Assembly (NCBI GenBank): GCA_027579435.1
Contig: JANBPK010001195.1
Location: 87,151 to 151,150, forward strand
Direction of reading: 5' to 3'
Source of the DNA: Candolleomyces eurysporus
Lineage: Eukaryota > Basidiomycota > Agaricomycetes > Agaricales > Psathyrellaceae
Length of the DNA: 64,000 nucleotides
In this document: in pieces, positions 44,782 through 57,572 of the stretch
How the letters are laid out: every line of letters starts with the position of its first letter
Position numbering within the stretch: position 1 is the first letter of the stretch
Program-made: the position numbers and the translations under genes
The notes under the pieces: model-generated
What the model was told of the DNA's origin: nothing
The model's input: the letters and a program-made list of their open reading frames with translations, nothing else
Databases searched by the model: none

Positions 44782-46533
44782 ATGCTCGATGCTCGAAACG
44801 TTATACCACGTTGCCTTGGACTCTTCTCCGTGGTGTGCTGCCTTCCTGATTGAGGGTTTCTACGAGTTTCCATTGTTATAACACAGAACAGGGTGTACGC
44901 AAGGCTGCACATGAGGCTCCAGATGTTGATGGAGAACCCTTTCTCGCCCAACTCTCTGCTTAAATTTCTTGGCCTAATTTAAGGTACACGCCATTAATGT
45001 TATAGTCTTTCATTTCCAAGTCTCCTTACGCAGCAAATCACTCTTCGAAAGCTTCATTACCTTTCCCTCCTCCCAGCTCTTCCTCTCCTGATGGCGATCT
45101 TATCTTTGAAATGAAAGCTTCCCACGACAAGGTCGCAGCCCTCGTCTTCTCCAAGTCCTTTGGGCCTGCGACCCATATAACGATCTCTGCAGAACAAGAG
45201 GTCGTTTGTCTAAGGCTTCGTGGAGCTCGGACGAAGTACGGTCATTCACATACCACGTCCCTCCATGAGTTACCATTCATGGCCCCCGAAGAAAGTATTG
45301 CCGATCCCGAAAACCCCGTCAAGCTCTCCGTCTTCTCGGAAGATCGAGAAGTGTAACGTTGAGTCCTCCCAGCATCACTTTGAGCCACTGTCGAATTGAC
45401 CATTTTTCCCATGTAGTGTCGCCGCGCATTCTCGTAAAGGGGTTACCCACTTACTACTTGTCGATACTGTTGTTTGGACCGAGTTTTGCCTGGTTCCTTT
45501 TGGGTCGCGTCATTAACTCAATTCCTTAACTGTGATCCTGACTAAATCCATAACTGATAAAGAACAGGGTGTCTAGTCACCTTCACCGAGCACCGAGCAC
45601 CGAGCACCGAGCGACTCAAGTATTATATTGGATCTAGGGAACGAAAAAAGTCCGAGAACCGACTTGGGAAGGAGGGAACGCAAGAAGCCCCGGCGACTCG
45701 TATGGACCAAATGTAAAACAAGGCTTCATCAGAGGATTTACCGGCGTTTCGACTAGGTCTGTGATGGTTTCTCTTGATTTAGGGGAGAAGGAAAGACTTC
45801 GCTAACCCTGGACACTATCCCGCAACTAACCCGATGACGATTATTTTGCTAGCCTTTTAATAATTGAAGGCCCCTTCGTGTTGCAATTTCGGCTAACGTT
45901 GAATCGCCCAAATCTTGAAACGTTGAAGATGGTCCTTCCAACTCCGCTATCAAGATAAGTCTTTTCAATGACAATCGCAATGACAATCGCAATGCGCTGG
46001 GACCTCTACGGTCTTGAGATCAATGTGACAACCGCATTGATCCTGTGAATGCCCCCTCTCAACCTTGCTTGTTTGTTTCCTGATGTTGTTCCGCTTCTTT
46101 TTGCCAATCTAGAGGACTCCGAGTCTTCACCTGACAGATCTAAGATTTGGTGATTGTGTAGAATTAAAGTCTTCGCTATCTCGATGGACCTCAGGTACGG
46201 ATCCAATGGGCACTATACCCAAACCATCTCGTCCGCCCCGTTCTGCACCCGCTCACATCTCGTTTTTGAACTTTTGAACAGACTGCTATCCGTGAGAAGA
46301 CCGGGATTCGCTGTTACGTTGGAATCTCTAGAATCCATAATATCGTATGCATCAAAGTCAATTGGAATCCAAAAAATATTTCATGGATTTGCAACCGAGC
46401 TTCAATTAGAGTTGGCCCTTCCAATTCCGGCTGAGCACATATATATTCCCCTTCTCAAGAGCGAAGGATCCCCCGCTTCATCCTCCTTCCTTCCAGCGGT
46501 TGGGTCCTAGCCAACCCCCCTTACGAATTGGTG
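44782..46533. other. Intergenic, long leader region of the WOPR gene
   Basis: About 1.75 kb. A frame opened by an acceptor near 45001 runs to a stop at 45354-45356 and encodes about 115 residues of ordinary composition, but I find no start exon and no family. A 7-bp repeat lies at 45584-45611. The frame at 46154-46507 shows no domain and precedes the WOPR ATG directly, so it is more likely 5' leader. Confidence 0.4.
45584..45611. repeat. Four perfect copies of CACCGAG
   Basis: Seven-base unit CACCGAG repeated four times head to tail in non-coding DNA. Confidence 0.9.
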
Positions 46534-47912
46534 ATGCAGCGTCCCACCTTGCAAGGCGTCCGCATTCGGTCAACTCGAGATGCCCTTCAGGTCTTCAACG
46601 GAGTTGCTACTAGTCGACTTCCTCTAATCACCCGCCGGCTGGATGCTGAAGAGAGAAGAGCCATCAGCCCCGGGAACGTTTACGTCTGGTGCGTTTGCAG
46701 GGTGTCACAGTGAAAGAGTGCTATGAAAACTCATCATTATGCTGGGCACTGCATATATAGGGAAGAACGCGGCGCCAATACTGAGCCGACAGGCCTTGGG
46801 ATGGAGCGGTGGTGCGTCACTTTCTTCGAGTATCCCGAGAATCCCTTGTTGAGCATGTTTGATATAGGACGGATGGGATGGGATGGGGTCCAAGTCGTAC
46901 GTCCTGCCAGGTTACCCGAACATTAACATTTCTCACATATGGTGCCCATGGCAGGTGTTCGAGATGTATGTTATGAATTCTTCTCAGCGCCCTGATAACT
47001 CCGGACTAAGTCGCCATAACCACAGGAATTCCTCTTCTATCACCAAAAGGAATCAGACCTCACCGACGACTTCGTCAGTCCCATCACGCCGTGGGCTCAA
47101 ATGATGCGGTAAGAGCAGACATCCTTTACGATAAATCTGCGCCACTTCTCGTGGTATTTACATGCAATCTCGCTCCGGGTAGGCGTGGAGGGCTCGGGGT
47201 GCCGTTATGGGCCATGATCCAGCTATTATAATCTCACACCTTGTTCGATATACTCTTCCAGCACTTTTCTAACTGCTTTCAAACAGGCCTTACTCCGACG
47301 CGCGACAAATACCCGAATCGGAAAGACTCATCAAGCAAACATACAGCGTCCTCGTTTCCTTGCCTTCGGATCGACCAAAAGGCATTATTCGTAAGTGGCA
47401 CTTGAGTGAGTACCGTCTCCCGATCGAGACACCTCCAATCATTAATATTACTGTCAGCGGCGTACTTCAGTCAAGCAAAGTTGGATCAGTTGTGCACCAT
47501 CGACAGCGTTCGGGGAGTCGGTGACGTACCTGTTCCAGAGGGATGGTTTAGAAGCGCCCGTATAGGCAAGACACGGAGAGACAGTCGAGCTCATCATCCG
47601 ACCGGAGCGCTGGCTGAGAGCAGCCTACAAGCTTCTTCGCCATTGCTCTCCAAGCCAATTACCAACTTTCCCCCCGATCATTACCCCTCCTCCTCGTCGT
47701 CGTACCACCATTCTCCTCACTCTCCAACCCATTCGACGTATTCTAACAAGTCGACATCGCATTCTCCTACATCTTCATTTTCTAGCTCCGGATCGAGCTC
47801 AAGCTACCCGAGACGAGGCCCTGGGTTGGTTCCCTTGGAAGTCTTGCAGAACGCTTCTCCCCTTCCGCGGGACCCTATGGACGCCCAGGCTCTTCGTCGT
47901 TTCGCCCCTTAG
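46534..47912 (+). CDS. WOPR transcription factor (Gti1/Pac2 family)
   Basis: DNA-binding regulator of the Wor1/Gti1/Pac2 family, which controls morphological switching and development in fungi. Seven predicted exons: 46534-46688, 46761-46811, 46868-46896, 46955-46965, 47026-47108, 47287-47405 and 47458-47912, giving 300 residues. WOPR box A: GVRIRSTRDALQVFNGV, RLPLITRRLDAEERR, GNVYVWEE, GLGMERWTDGMGWGPSRVRD, EFLFYHQKE. Box B: LIKQTYSVLVSLPSDRPKGI, KWHLTAYFSQAKLDQL. The C-terminus is Ser/Pro-rich, as usual. Exon 4 has only 11 nt, but its phase is needed to make SRVRDEF. Long flanking non-coding regions on both sides agree with heavy regulation, though no site is identified. Confidence 0.9.
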
Positions 47913-50900
47913 TTCCAGAAGGACATAAACCCATGCAGTGCATGTTTATTTCACTTTCCGGGTTGGCTTTGTTTTTCAGGTAACCAGAAGGACTGATAAA
48001 AAAACGTTTGATGTTTGGATTCGGAGTCTCCTAACATTATTCAAGGATGCTGGACGTTCACTGCTCTCTGAATCATACTGCAATTTAGACGCGGACTCAC
48101 CTCTCATATACATCAGTCGCTCTCACATGGACTATGCTGTTTTGGTTAACTTTATTATTCATCTCTGCTGTCCAAGTCTCTCCACATCATCTGTATATTA
48201 CTGTAACCGTACAATAAACCCAAACCCTTGCGAGCCAGCCTCTCTAACCAGTGGACATTCTCGTTGTCTTTCCGTCAATGAATTCGTTATCTGCTAAGAC
48301 CTATTCTAGCTCCATGCATTCCCGATACTCGATGGATTCTGCATAGTCACGAGCTCACCTGCAGATGCATGAACCCTGTACGTTTGAGTTTATCTAACGT
48401 CAGCATCCCGTGCTCTATAGCTTCGGATCGACGCCCATATGAACGTCTGAATAACTCAATGTACCGCAGAGACAAGCTAATTTTAAACATAGCGGCAGAA
48501 TAACAGGGCCGAGTCTTCCTTGTGATCTGAATATACCAGCTGCCTTCCAGTTTCCTACGTGAAGGCTGCCGGGCAAGAGCAATCGAAACAGTCCTTCACT
48601 TAGGTTCGGCGGCCTTTCTCTTGAAATTTCCTTCAGGAAAGTCAGTGTGTGAGAACTTCTGTTACTTCTGAAAGACCCCTGAGCATCTTGTATTGCTTCC
48701 AGCGTTTAAGGCGGAGGAACGGCAGCGTCCGCCACGACACCAACGACCAACTTCACGACGCTGCCGCAATGAATGACATCTTTACCGGTATTTCTCCGGT
48801 GCAGCACACCCGACTTGTCTGCCATCTGGCATCAAGTAATCCGGGTGTTTTATTTCCACCCCCAGATATGCTTGCGTGTCAGTGCAGTGACATTTTCATT
48901 ATCGATATCGCCTTTGAACTAGCTAATACTACTCATTATCCGCGGTACCACATCCGTTAAGCGAATACAGGGCACTTTCCTACGCTCACGCTCCTCGGTA
49001 GTCTGAGTCCGCATCGTAAAGAAAGGGTCATCCTTTCTGAGTCATTGGAAGAACCTCTGTACTTATGCATCAAAGTGTATGGGTAATCATTTCGAGGCTA
49101 ATGGATAGAGTGGTCAATTTGGAATGGCCGTAATGCGAATCAGTGGAATGCAGCGAGTCACTTGATTCACTCCTTTCACCACTTTGCCCCCACAAGAAGC
49201 TTTGAGTGGGTTCTATCCACCCAGGACTATCACGATACGGAAGAACTATCTTGTAGGCATATGGTATCCACCCTGCTGAGAGACATTCCCCGAGTTTCGC
49301 GGCAAGTTTTGAGATCCGCGATGTCTCTGAGACCAATCGAGATGACAGGGATATCGCTCGCCCCCGCTCTAATGACAAGAAAATAAATGACCTCGGCAGT
49401 AGTTGACGGTGTTGATTTCGTATGTCTTTTCGTCTCTACGATGAGTATCAGCGCCCGAAACGATGTACGAGGTACTTGTAGCAGCTTGTTTCACACTAAC
49501 ACTGAGTCAAAAGTTGGGGCCGACTATACACACTCTGGCATCAATCAGAGCGGTTAATCAGAACCTCTGTAGGCTGATTGTCGAGAGGGTCGATGCGCAG
49601 ATAGAGATCGACGGATCTCCCGTCCTCGGGCTTCTCCAGCGCTTACCCTCAGTTGCTTGAGCTTAATTGGGGGACCAACTCCTGGGTATGCAACCAACCA
49701 TACTGTCAAAATGATGGCTGCAGGCAGTTGTACGCAGCCTTTGTTGCAAGGAGGCTAAACGAGGATGCGTTTCCGATCACCCATGGAAAGGTAGTCCCGG
49801 TATTCGGCCTGCGAGTCAAAATTGCGAAACCTACAAGATGGTTCTTGAACTCACGTTGCTATGGCTGATGATGCCTACGTTTCTCAGAGTGGTGAATAGC
49901 CTACTTCTTCTACTGGGTGTTCTATGACAGAAGACACGCTCTGGTGTTATATATCAGAAAGTCGTGTCGTCGTATCCAAGGTCACCGTAGTGATTGGCGT
50001 GACTGCCATTTTCCATTGATGCGAAAGCATCAAGAGAAGTTGGTTACCAAAGGGGCAGAAAGGGAATCCATATCGTCGTTAAGGCGGACAGAGAGTCTAG
50101 ACATGCTCGAACGACCGGTTTTCTAGCTATTACTTAGACTTTATGCAATACACATCCTGTTCATCTGTGGTAGACTAATTTGGAGGTGTCTACTTCATAC
50201 TATCCTCTCTGAAGCCATCCCGAGGCACATTCTCGCCCACCCTCCTTGTGAATAGTAGAGTGCCTGACTTAATTTTACAGAAGAGAGGGCAAAATTTACG
50301 AGTCGAATAATACCATAGACCATTGGCGAATCTAATGCCCGAGCCGTGCATCTCCCAAATATATAACTCAAGGCATAACGGTGGATATTACCATCCGCTG
50401 ATCCATCAAAGATTCTATCTGAGCAAACGTTGAGAGATCTTGTCACCTTGAGTGGAAACCCAAGGTCGACTCATGCGGCCGCTGAGCCAGCGCCCGGGTA
50501 CTAGATGTACTATGATATCCTTCCAGCTGACCAGTCTCTATTTGGAAGCTCGTATAGACGGACGACGGGACCGGCTTGAGTTACGGAGGCTTTTATCTGC
50601 ATCAAGCAGTATTCCACAAAAGCTTGTCCCGGAAAGGGTTGGACATAGGACTTCTCTGTGGTATGTTGAGCATAGCGATAGACACCTTGCACTCCTCCGA
50701 GTAGTTCTGCATCACTACTGAAGTACATAAAATAATGAACCGTAATCCTTGTGGGTGAGTCGGTTAAGGCTCGAAATTGCTTGCTTGCCAGGTTGCAGAT
50801 ATTCCCGGAAGGGCAAGGATATGCCTAAAATAATTGTGCTTCTGAAACGACGTTCTTATTTATTTATTTTGCTTAGTCGTGCAATTAATTACGTAATCAC

Positions 50901-50986
50901 TCTCAGGATGAGGTCATTGGTTAATGCTTTGTTTTGGACTAGTACTACGTTCTGACCAGGTATACCACCAACCGCCTAGGATACCC
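47913..50986. other. 3-kb region without supported gene
   Basis: From the WOPR stop codon to the DUF155 start. Open frames of 60-105 codons occur on both strands (for example 48649-48960 plus, 49070-49378 minus), but none shows a domain, a plausible splice chain or biased composition. It could hold 3'UTR, non-coding RNA or strongly decayed genes. I see no tRNA, array or terminal repeats. Confidence 0.5.
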
Positions 50987-52957
50987 ATGCCTGAGTCCTC
51001 GTTTACGAAGAAGGGTGCTAGCTCAGCAAGCGAGCCTAAGACCAGAGGGGCAAACCGGTCCACGAAGGTCGCCGGGAAGCTCAAGGTCCTACCAGAACAA
51101 CCGGAGAATCTACCTGGCTTGGACAGCAAAGCTAAGGGCCAGACGGCAGACAAGGTGCACACGGAAAGCACCGGAACTACAGGCGAAAGCGAGGAAGGAG
51201 ATGCGGATACCAATGAAGAATCGCAAGAGGAGGAGGTCGAGGTACGTCTAATAGTCTTACGATGCTCGCACAAGAGGATTCAACACATCTTGCCATCTTT
51301 CTAGATATATAACCAAATATCACTGATTCCGGAAGGAACAGCTAGAAGGGATGCCTTGAGGTTAACCAAGAAGAAAGCTAAGTCGCTTCCCCGAGTGACT
51401 GCTTACGCGACCGCCAGGTGAGAGCGCACTGCTTATTACAGAATAGTCAAGAGTTTGCTCAAGAACAAATTATAGTTCCTACCGAATGAATGACTTGATG
51501 AGGTTCTTTCTGGCAAGAAAGGGTGCTTACCACACGAATCCCAAGTTGATAGACGACGTGATATACACGCCATACGTGTACGATCCTCCAGCTATCTCGC
51601 TTGATCCTCCAAAACTTGTACCGACTTCTCATGCACCCACGGGCGACCTTCTTGGGATTCCAGAGTTTCGAGAAGTCGGCGGAGAGGAGCGCCCTACCAA
51701 AAAGGCTAAGAGCAAGTTTGATACAGCGGCCTCTGGAGCGGAAATCTTTATGTTTTCATATGGAACGGTCGTCATTTGGGGAATGACCGAAGCCCAGGAA
51801 AAACGGTTCCTCTCTTCCATGTCAGTCCGGTTTTCTATTGCCGATTGACAGTTATTAATTTCTCTCTCTACAGACGACGATTTGAAATCGGGAGACTAGG
51901 TACGCTTCCCTCTATCCTGCTTTCAACAAGCTAATGGAAGGAACAAAGCCCCTGAGGACGTGGAGATGGAAGATCTCAATTACTACTACGCAAATTATAG
52001 TCGGTAAAGGTGCATTCTCATCCTCCAAGCCTCACACTGACGTCAGCGCAGGATATACAACGATGTGATAACCTTGCGAAAAGGTTCAAGCTACATGTCC
52101 GTAAGGTTCAAAGTGTTACCGCTATCATGCCGCTGAGATCTTTCACAGGACCAAGCTGTCCTTATCGCACGCGCTATCTCAGTCTGTGAAGATCTCACTT
52201 GTAAGTCCCCTTGTTTCCCGCAGATAGCGTCATTCCGACTCGCTCCTCAGTTCGAAGACCTCATATCTTCGACGGTAGAAGAAACTAAAGATATACCAGA
52301 AATCATCAGCGAGACTGGGAAGATAGGGATGCCCCATAAAGGTGTGTTCGATCGTCTCTGAGCGAGGGCTTACTTACCCCGTTATTAGAGATCATGCAAC
52401 AAATTGGACAGTTGTTCCTTCTGAGAACAAATATCAACTCCGTGGGTTCGGTTCTTGATTCACCTGTGAGTCTTCTTATCAAATCGTCGCATCGTAGTAG
52501 AGAGGATCTCACGGATTAACACCATCCAGGAAGTCTTTTGGGTGAGTCCTGCAAGCATCCTCTGAAGTCGACCCTTTGTCCTCATAGATTGTGTTCTTCC
52601 AGAGTTTTCCCGATCTCCAGCCTCTCTATGATGCTGCCCGAAGTTATCTCGAAATCCCTCAAAGAATCAATCTGCTGAACACTCGCGTGGAGGTGGGATT
52701 TTTTCTCATGTTATGACATATTCGTGATCATTCCAACTGAAAAAAATCTTCCAGGTCTTGCAGGATATGCTACAACTTCTGAAAGAATCTGTGTCTAGTC
52801 GTCATGCCGAGCGCCTAGAACAGATCGTCATCGCTTTGATTGGCATTGAGATTGGTGCGTCCCACACCACTCTGAAAAGTGAAAACCGCTTCCTTACCAA
52901 GTCTTCGAATCCGCAGTACTAGGAATCATTACCATCCTCGTAGACTTAATGGCATAG
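50987..52957 (+). CDS. DUF155 protein (Rmd1/Sif2/MRX10 family)
   Basis: Thirteen predicted exons: 50987-51241, 51305-51417, 51476-51820, 51874-51899, 51949-52003, 52052-52096, 52149-52200, 52251-52341, 52389-52465, 52530-52541, 52603-52692, 52755-52854 and 52917-52957. They give 433 residues, close to yeast Rmd1. The N-terminal 85 residues are Ser/Glu-rich. The DUF155 core shows VTAYATASSYRMNDLMRFF, FMFSYGTVVIWGM, ANYSRIYNDVITL, TKLSLSHALSQSVKISLFE and LLNTRVEVLQDMLQLL. It ends in a membrane segment (IVIALIGIEIVLGIITILVDL). Exon 10 is 12 nt (EVFW). Family members sit in mitochondrial or other membranes; the molecular role is unclear. Confidence 0.88.
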
Positions 52958-53358
52958 ACTAGGTCCATATACCCCGACTTTCGGTTCGCCTTCGCTTTCT
53001 TAGATAGCGCCAGGACCTTTTATGCTATTGACTCCGCTTTCGTGCCATGTTGTTTCGTTCTCTCTCGGTGCTTCCTGTCATCTCTTGGATTCCTCGACTT
53101 CACCCGCGTATGGGCTTTCGGCAATTAGAATCCCAGCCAACGTAAATCGCAGATGTCAGAAATGCGAACTAAAGATTCCCTGACGCACCCTGAAATCTTC
53201 AGAAAAAGATTCGAACTGAACGGAGAGGTGATGAAAAAACCACGTCATCAGATACCAAAAACAAGTCCAATCGTTAAGGGAGATATGTAATTTATCTATG
53301 CATCAATCGGGGAGAACGGTAATAGTAGACGTGACCCCAAGGTACATACTCGGCCCTC
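52958..53358. other. Convergent spacer, DUF155 / SEC5
   Basis: 401 bp between two stop codons of converging genes; it should contain both 3'UTRs. No feature is recognised. Confidence 0.5.
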
Positions 53359-56300
53359 TTACCCTTTAGCACCTCGGTCCTTATCCCGAGGACGTGAGCC
53401 AGTGGTTTGGCCACGGCTAGTGGAGCTTGTCTTCGTTTGACGGAAACACAAGAACTCGACCCCAGTCGCACGGCGTGTCTCCGCGAGGATCTTTTTCACG
53501 CCGTCCAAGCTTGTCTGTAAGCTCTCGTCACCAGGCCGGCGGGCATAGGCCTGAGAAATCTTGTTGTAAAGTTCCGACAATGTTTCTGCGGCCTGGGTGG
53601 TGACGTATCGACCAAGGGTCTGGTGCATGAATTCAATCTCGAGGGTTGCCTGGAAGTCGACAGGTCAGAAATCAGGCACGAAAGAGAGTGAATCAGGGCA
53701 AATATGGAAAGGGGAACTCACTCTGAGCATGCCACCCATGCCGAAGCGTTTCACTTGTCGGAAACTCTGCAGGGCCTCGGAGGCCAGCCCTTCCACAAGG
53801 ACGTTCAACGTTCGAGGAAGCAGGGATTCTGCCGCTTCACAGACTTGGGCATGTACCCCAACCAGGTACATCAAAGTCTCGTACATGTAGGGTCGGATAG
53901 CTAAATTCGTTGTTGGTGAGCCGCTGAGTGATGAGCACGCAAGTGTCTAGAACCTACACGTTGGTTGTGGTGTGTCGTACCAGTCCATTTGGGGGTCCAA
54001 AACACCGTTCCGCAACAGAGATTTCACCGCCTTGGCCTTCGGATTAACGTAGCCTTCAAATAGGGTCTTGTCCAGCTCCTTGATTACTGTATTCAAGGTC
54101 TGCATGACGAGAGGTTATGTCAGATGAACCGCGGTTATTTCAGGCACCAATAGGGGGCCCCACCTGTCTGTCCTCTAGTAGCGAGACGCCGAACGCACTC
54201 TCGAGCTGGGTGAGCATGCTTGGGATAAACGTGTTGGCCATGTGCCCGAAATTCGAGACAACGACCAAGATCCGGGTGTTCTGCGAACGATACGTTAGCA
54301 GACGGGCGGTGTAAAATCCGTCTCATCGAACTCACGCTATCCCTGACGTCCAGAACCTCTAATAACGTCGACTTCTGCAGTGACTTGTCGATTGGAGGTA
54401 ATTTGCCTGTGACGACAGGCGATTCATCCGACGCTAGTAGGACGAGACCATCGAGGATGGCGTAAAGGGCATCCAGGAAGGCTCGGGTGATTTTCGTAAT
54501 GAAAACCTGAGGGATAGGATTTTGCTTGCTCGGCCTATTGCCCAGTCCCGACGATGACTCTACGCCACCTGCGAGTCTAAAGGCAGATGTCGTTAGATGC
54601 CTCTGGAAAAGTTCTACCTGGCCAAGGTAGTGAGTAGAGTGAGGAATGATCGTGCTTGGGGCCCATGATTCGACGTGGTAGAAGATCGCAGCATCTGAGG
54701 GAGAGGCGATTATCGGCATCGGGACGAATATAAATTAAGTTACGGTTGACTAACCTCGCAGCCAGTTGTTTATTAGGATATCTTCAAACCTCCAACGTGC
54801 GCTTTCCAGAAGACTTTTTTAGAAGCGACGTTACTTCGTTCGATATCTCCATAGAATTGACCTCATTCACCGTGTCCTGAAGTTCAGCTAGAATCTTCAG
54901 TAGGTAATGGGCCGTGGAGAGTGAATGAGAAGCTTTAGGCACATGCGCCGGCGGCGTATTGCTCGATCCGCTCCCGGAGGCCATAACGGCCACATCGGAT
55001 AAGTTGAAGAACTGAGATATCAGTGAAATGTATAGTTTCACAATATCCAGAGCCATGGTACGGCATTGAGTCGGACTCCGCCGAGATTGTGAAGAAGAGG
55101 ACTGAAAATGGAGGGGTTACAGTGTGACATTGGGACGAAAAAACATTGGCCTAGATACCTTTTTGAAGCGTCCTTCAATGAAACTTCTGGAGATTTTCCA
55201 GAAGCTGGGAAGGGAAGCAAGCATAATCTCGGATACGTTCTTCACCAGCTCCAGAATCGCCTGCCACGTCGGCTCTCCTGGCGATTTAGCTTGCAGCGAT
55301 CCATGAAAGTCAGAGTCAATCAGGCTTGGAGCTCGTTTAAGCATCGACATACCGATTATCAATTCAGACTGCTTTGCCTCTAGCTGCAAGATAGAAGTCT
55401 GTAGCTGCTCAGCGAGCGATGTGGTCACTGCGGCAGGATCCGAAAACTCGGCCTCGGATTTCTTGAGATTCCCTAAGCTCAAGCGTTAGCCACAAATATC
55501 CTTTCGACCAGAACGAAGGGTCTTAATCGGACATACCTTCTATACTTGTCATCGCAGTGCTGTATGACTTGTTCATTTCATCAATAATATGTTTGTGATG
55601 ACTATCGAAATACGTCCAAACGGGTTCATCGGTTGATTGGAGCTCTAGAAGAATCCTAGAAAGATGCTATCAGCGTCGTTGCCAATGAGCTCGAGGTGAA
55701 AGGGGCCTTACTCCAAGGTCTTCTCTTGTTCTTCTACGCTCCGACTAGAATCCTGCAGCTGAGACACTAGGACGTTGCGCATTTCACTCATGGCGCGTTC
55801 TACGCTGCTCCAGACCTTGTCCAGAACTCGTTTCTGCTGCTGCTCGGCCGCTTGCGTCGCGGCACCATCTTTTAAGGTTCCAATCGGCAATAGTTGGCCA
55901 GGCCGGTTTTCCAAGAGGTACTTCCCCTTCTTGTAGTCTCGCATCGCCACTTCATAACGACCCTGGACATCATACGTTGTTAATCTATCAATAACTAGCA
56001 AGAGAAAACAAGAAATGAGTACCGCTTCAATAGATTCAATGATGAAACTGGGTAAATTGAAGAAAAATTTGGATCGTTCGAAAACACCGAGAGTGGTGCG
56101 CAATTTCTGCGCCTTTGATGCGTTCTCTAAAACCGGCAAGAAAACCTGATTCGCCTTTTGCGCGGCCTCTGGGTAACAAAGTGACAGGTTTGAATGGATG
56201 TACATCGGTAAGTATATGATGAAACATACGCTTAAGCTGGTCTCGTAAGGGCTTCGATGCATACTCCGTGGGTGGCGCAAGGATCCCTTCCTTCATCTCC

Positions 56301-57002
56301 GCGTGTAAGGCTGCACGAAGGGTGTCGTAACCTTTCATTAGCTTTTGCTCATGCAATACAAAACGATAACTCCACCCAAGAAGATGCTTACCGTCTGTCG
56401 ACGCTTTTACCGCTACGAAGCGGTCGAAATTGTCCTCGACCAGGATCCGAAGGGCTTCAGAACGGGCTTCGATGGAGTTTTGCAGATGTGCAATCCCCCT
56501 AGCAAGATCTTGATACGTGGCATTGGGGTGTACCGCGGAAAGAAAGGTCTTCGGGTCGAAGGATTTTGATGTTATGAGAACAGCAGCCTCTGCCAGGCAA
56601 CCACGGGGATCTCAGAATCTGCTCTTGCTTCGAAGAGTGGGAAGACAAGGGAATGTCATACTTGTGTCCATGTCCAAATCTCGCAATCTAGGGAGCATAC
56701 CCCTCTCTCGATCAGCTTTGTGCAATATGGACGATTGGAATCTGAAGACTAACCTCACTTCGTTTCCAAGTCCCAGCGGATCTCCTTCGCTCTCGTTGCC
56801 CGTTGTGGGGCTAAGAAGGGAGCCCGCGACTGAGTCTTCGAATTCATGGTCCACTTCTTCCCATTGGCTGTTCCAACCGTATCACTCATGGGCTACCAAG
56901 ACTTGGAGCTAGTGAGATAGATGCATACTTGGGGGTTAAGCTGCTAATCTTATAGGCCTTGAGGAGTGTCGCCTCGTCGATGTCAAAGTTCAACTTTGGC
57001 AT
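53359..57002 (-). CDS. SEC5: Exocyst subunit Sec5
   Basis: Part of the exocyst, which tethers secretory vesicles to the plasma membrane. Fifteen predicted exons (descending): 57002-56929, 56867-56754, 56687-56662, 56589-56392, 56331-56230, 56168-56023, 55962-55712, 55655-55537, 55472-55159, 55101-54755, 54694-54336, 54280-54164, 54099-53958, 53900-53722 and 53649-53359. They give about 925 residues. Family blocks: [102 protein letters not shown]. One base too many in the T6 run at 54815-54820 breaks the frame just before [10 protein letters not shown]. All exon phases close once it is ignored, so I treat it as a read error. Confidence 0.88.
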
Positions 57003-57572
57003 CCTTCATGAGCTACGTTGTCTGTACGATGAAGGCTGCTCAAAACGCGATTCAGAGGGCTTTGGTCGTCGTCGTAGAAGACAAGAAATCGTTCATAGCA
57101 ATGAGCCCTAACAAGGCTGTAACTGACCGGCTTCAGGGGTCGTGACCGTCTCTATTTGTCCATATTTGATTCAGACGCCGGCGGCCTTTCCCAAATTGCT
57201 CCGAAATTCGCCCGCAGATTCGAAGCGTCGAAGAAACGGACGAACCTTGGAGATTATGTCCGTTGAATATCGATGCTTTGTGCCCCAACAGGATATTTCG
57301 AAGCTTAAATCTTGAGAAGTCGGTTCAAGTCGGCAAGCTGAATTCAACAGAATTCAACGAAGTCAAAATTATTAAGGTACAATTGGTGTAATGGGGCTAG
57401 TAGTGTCACTGGCACGGTATCATTTACACCCAGATCCAAAAACTCGTCTCGGGCGACAGTTCAGATCTATCTATATGTTAAAATAAGTATACGGCGGCAG
57501 ATATACAGAGAAACCATCCAATATCCATTAGTGATATAACAGGCTATTAAGACGGGCGGGATAAATCCAGAC
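57003..57572. other. Intergenic, SEC5 promoter and SCS7 3' side
   Basis: 570 bp; both neighbours are on the minus strand. It should include the SEC5 promoter and SCS7 3'UTR. AT-rich near 57340-57480. No gene is supported. Confidence 0.45.

Noticed and set aside
46154..46507. 118-codon frame before the WOPR gene
   Set aside because: No domain; directly upstream in the expected leader region, and it does not join to the WOPR exons.
49070..49378. 102-codon minus-strand frame in the 3-kb gap
   Set aside because: No recognisable domain and no consistent exon chain; frames of this length are expected by chance.
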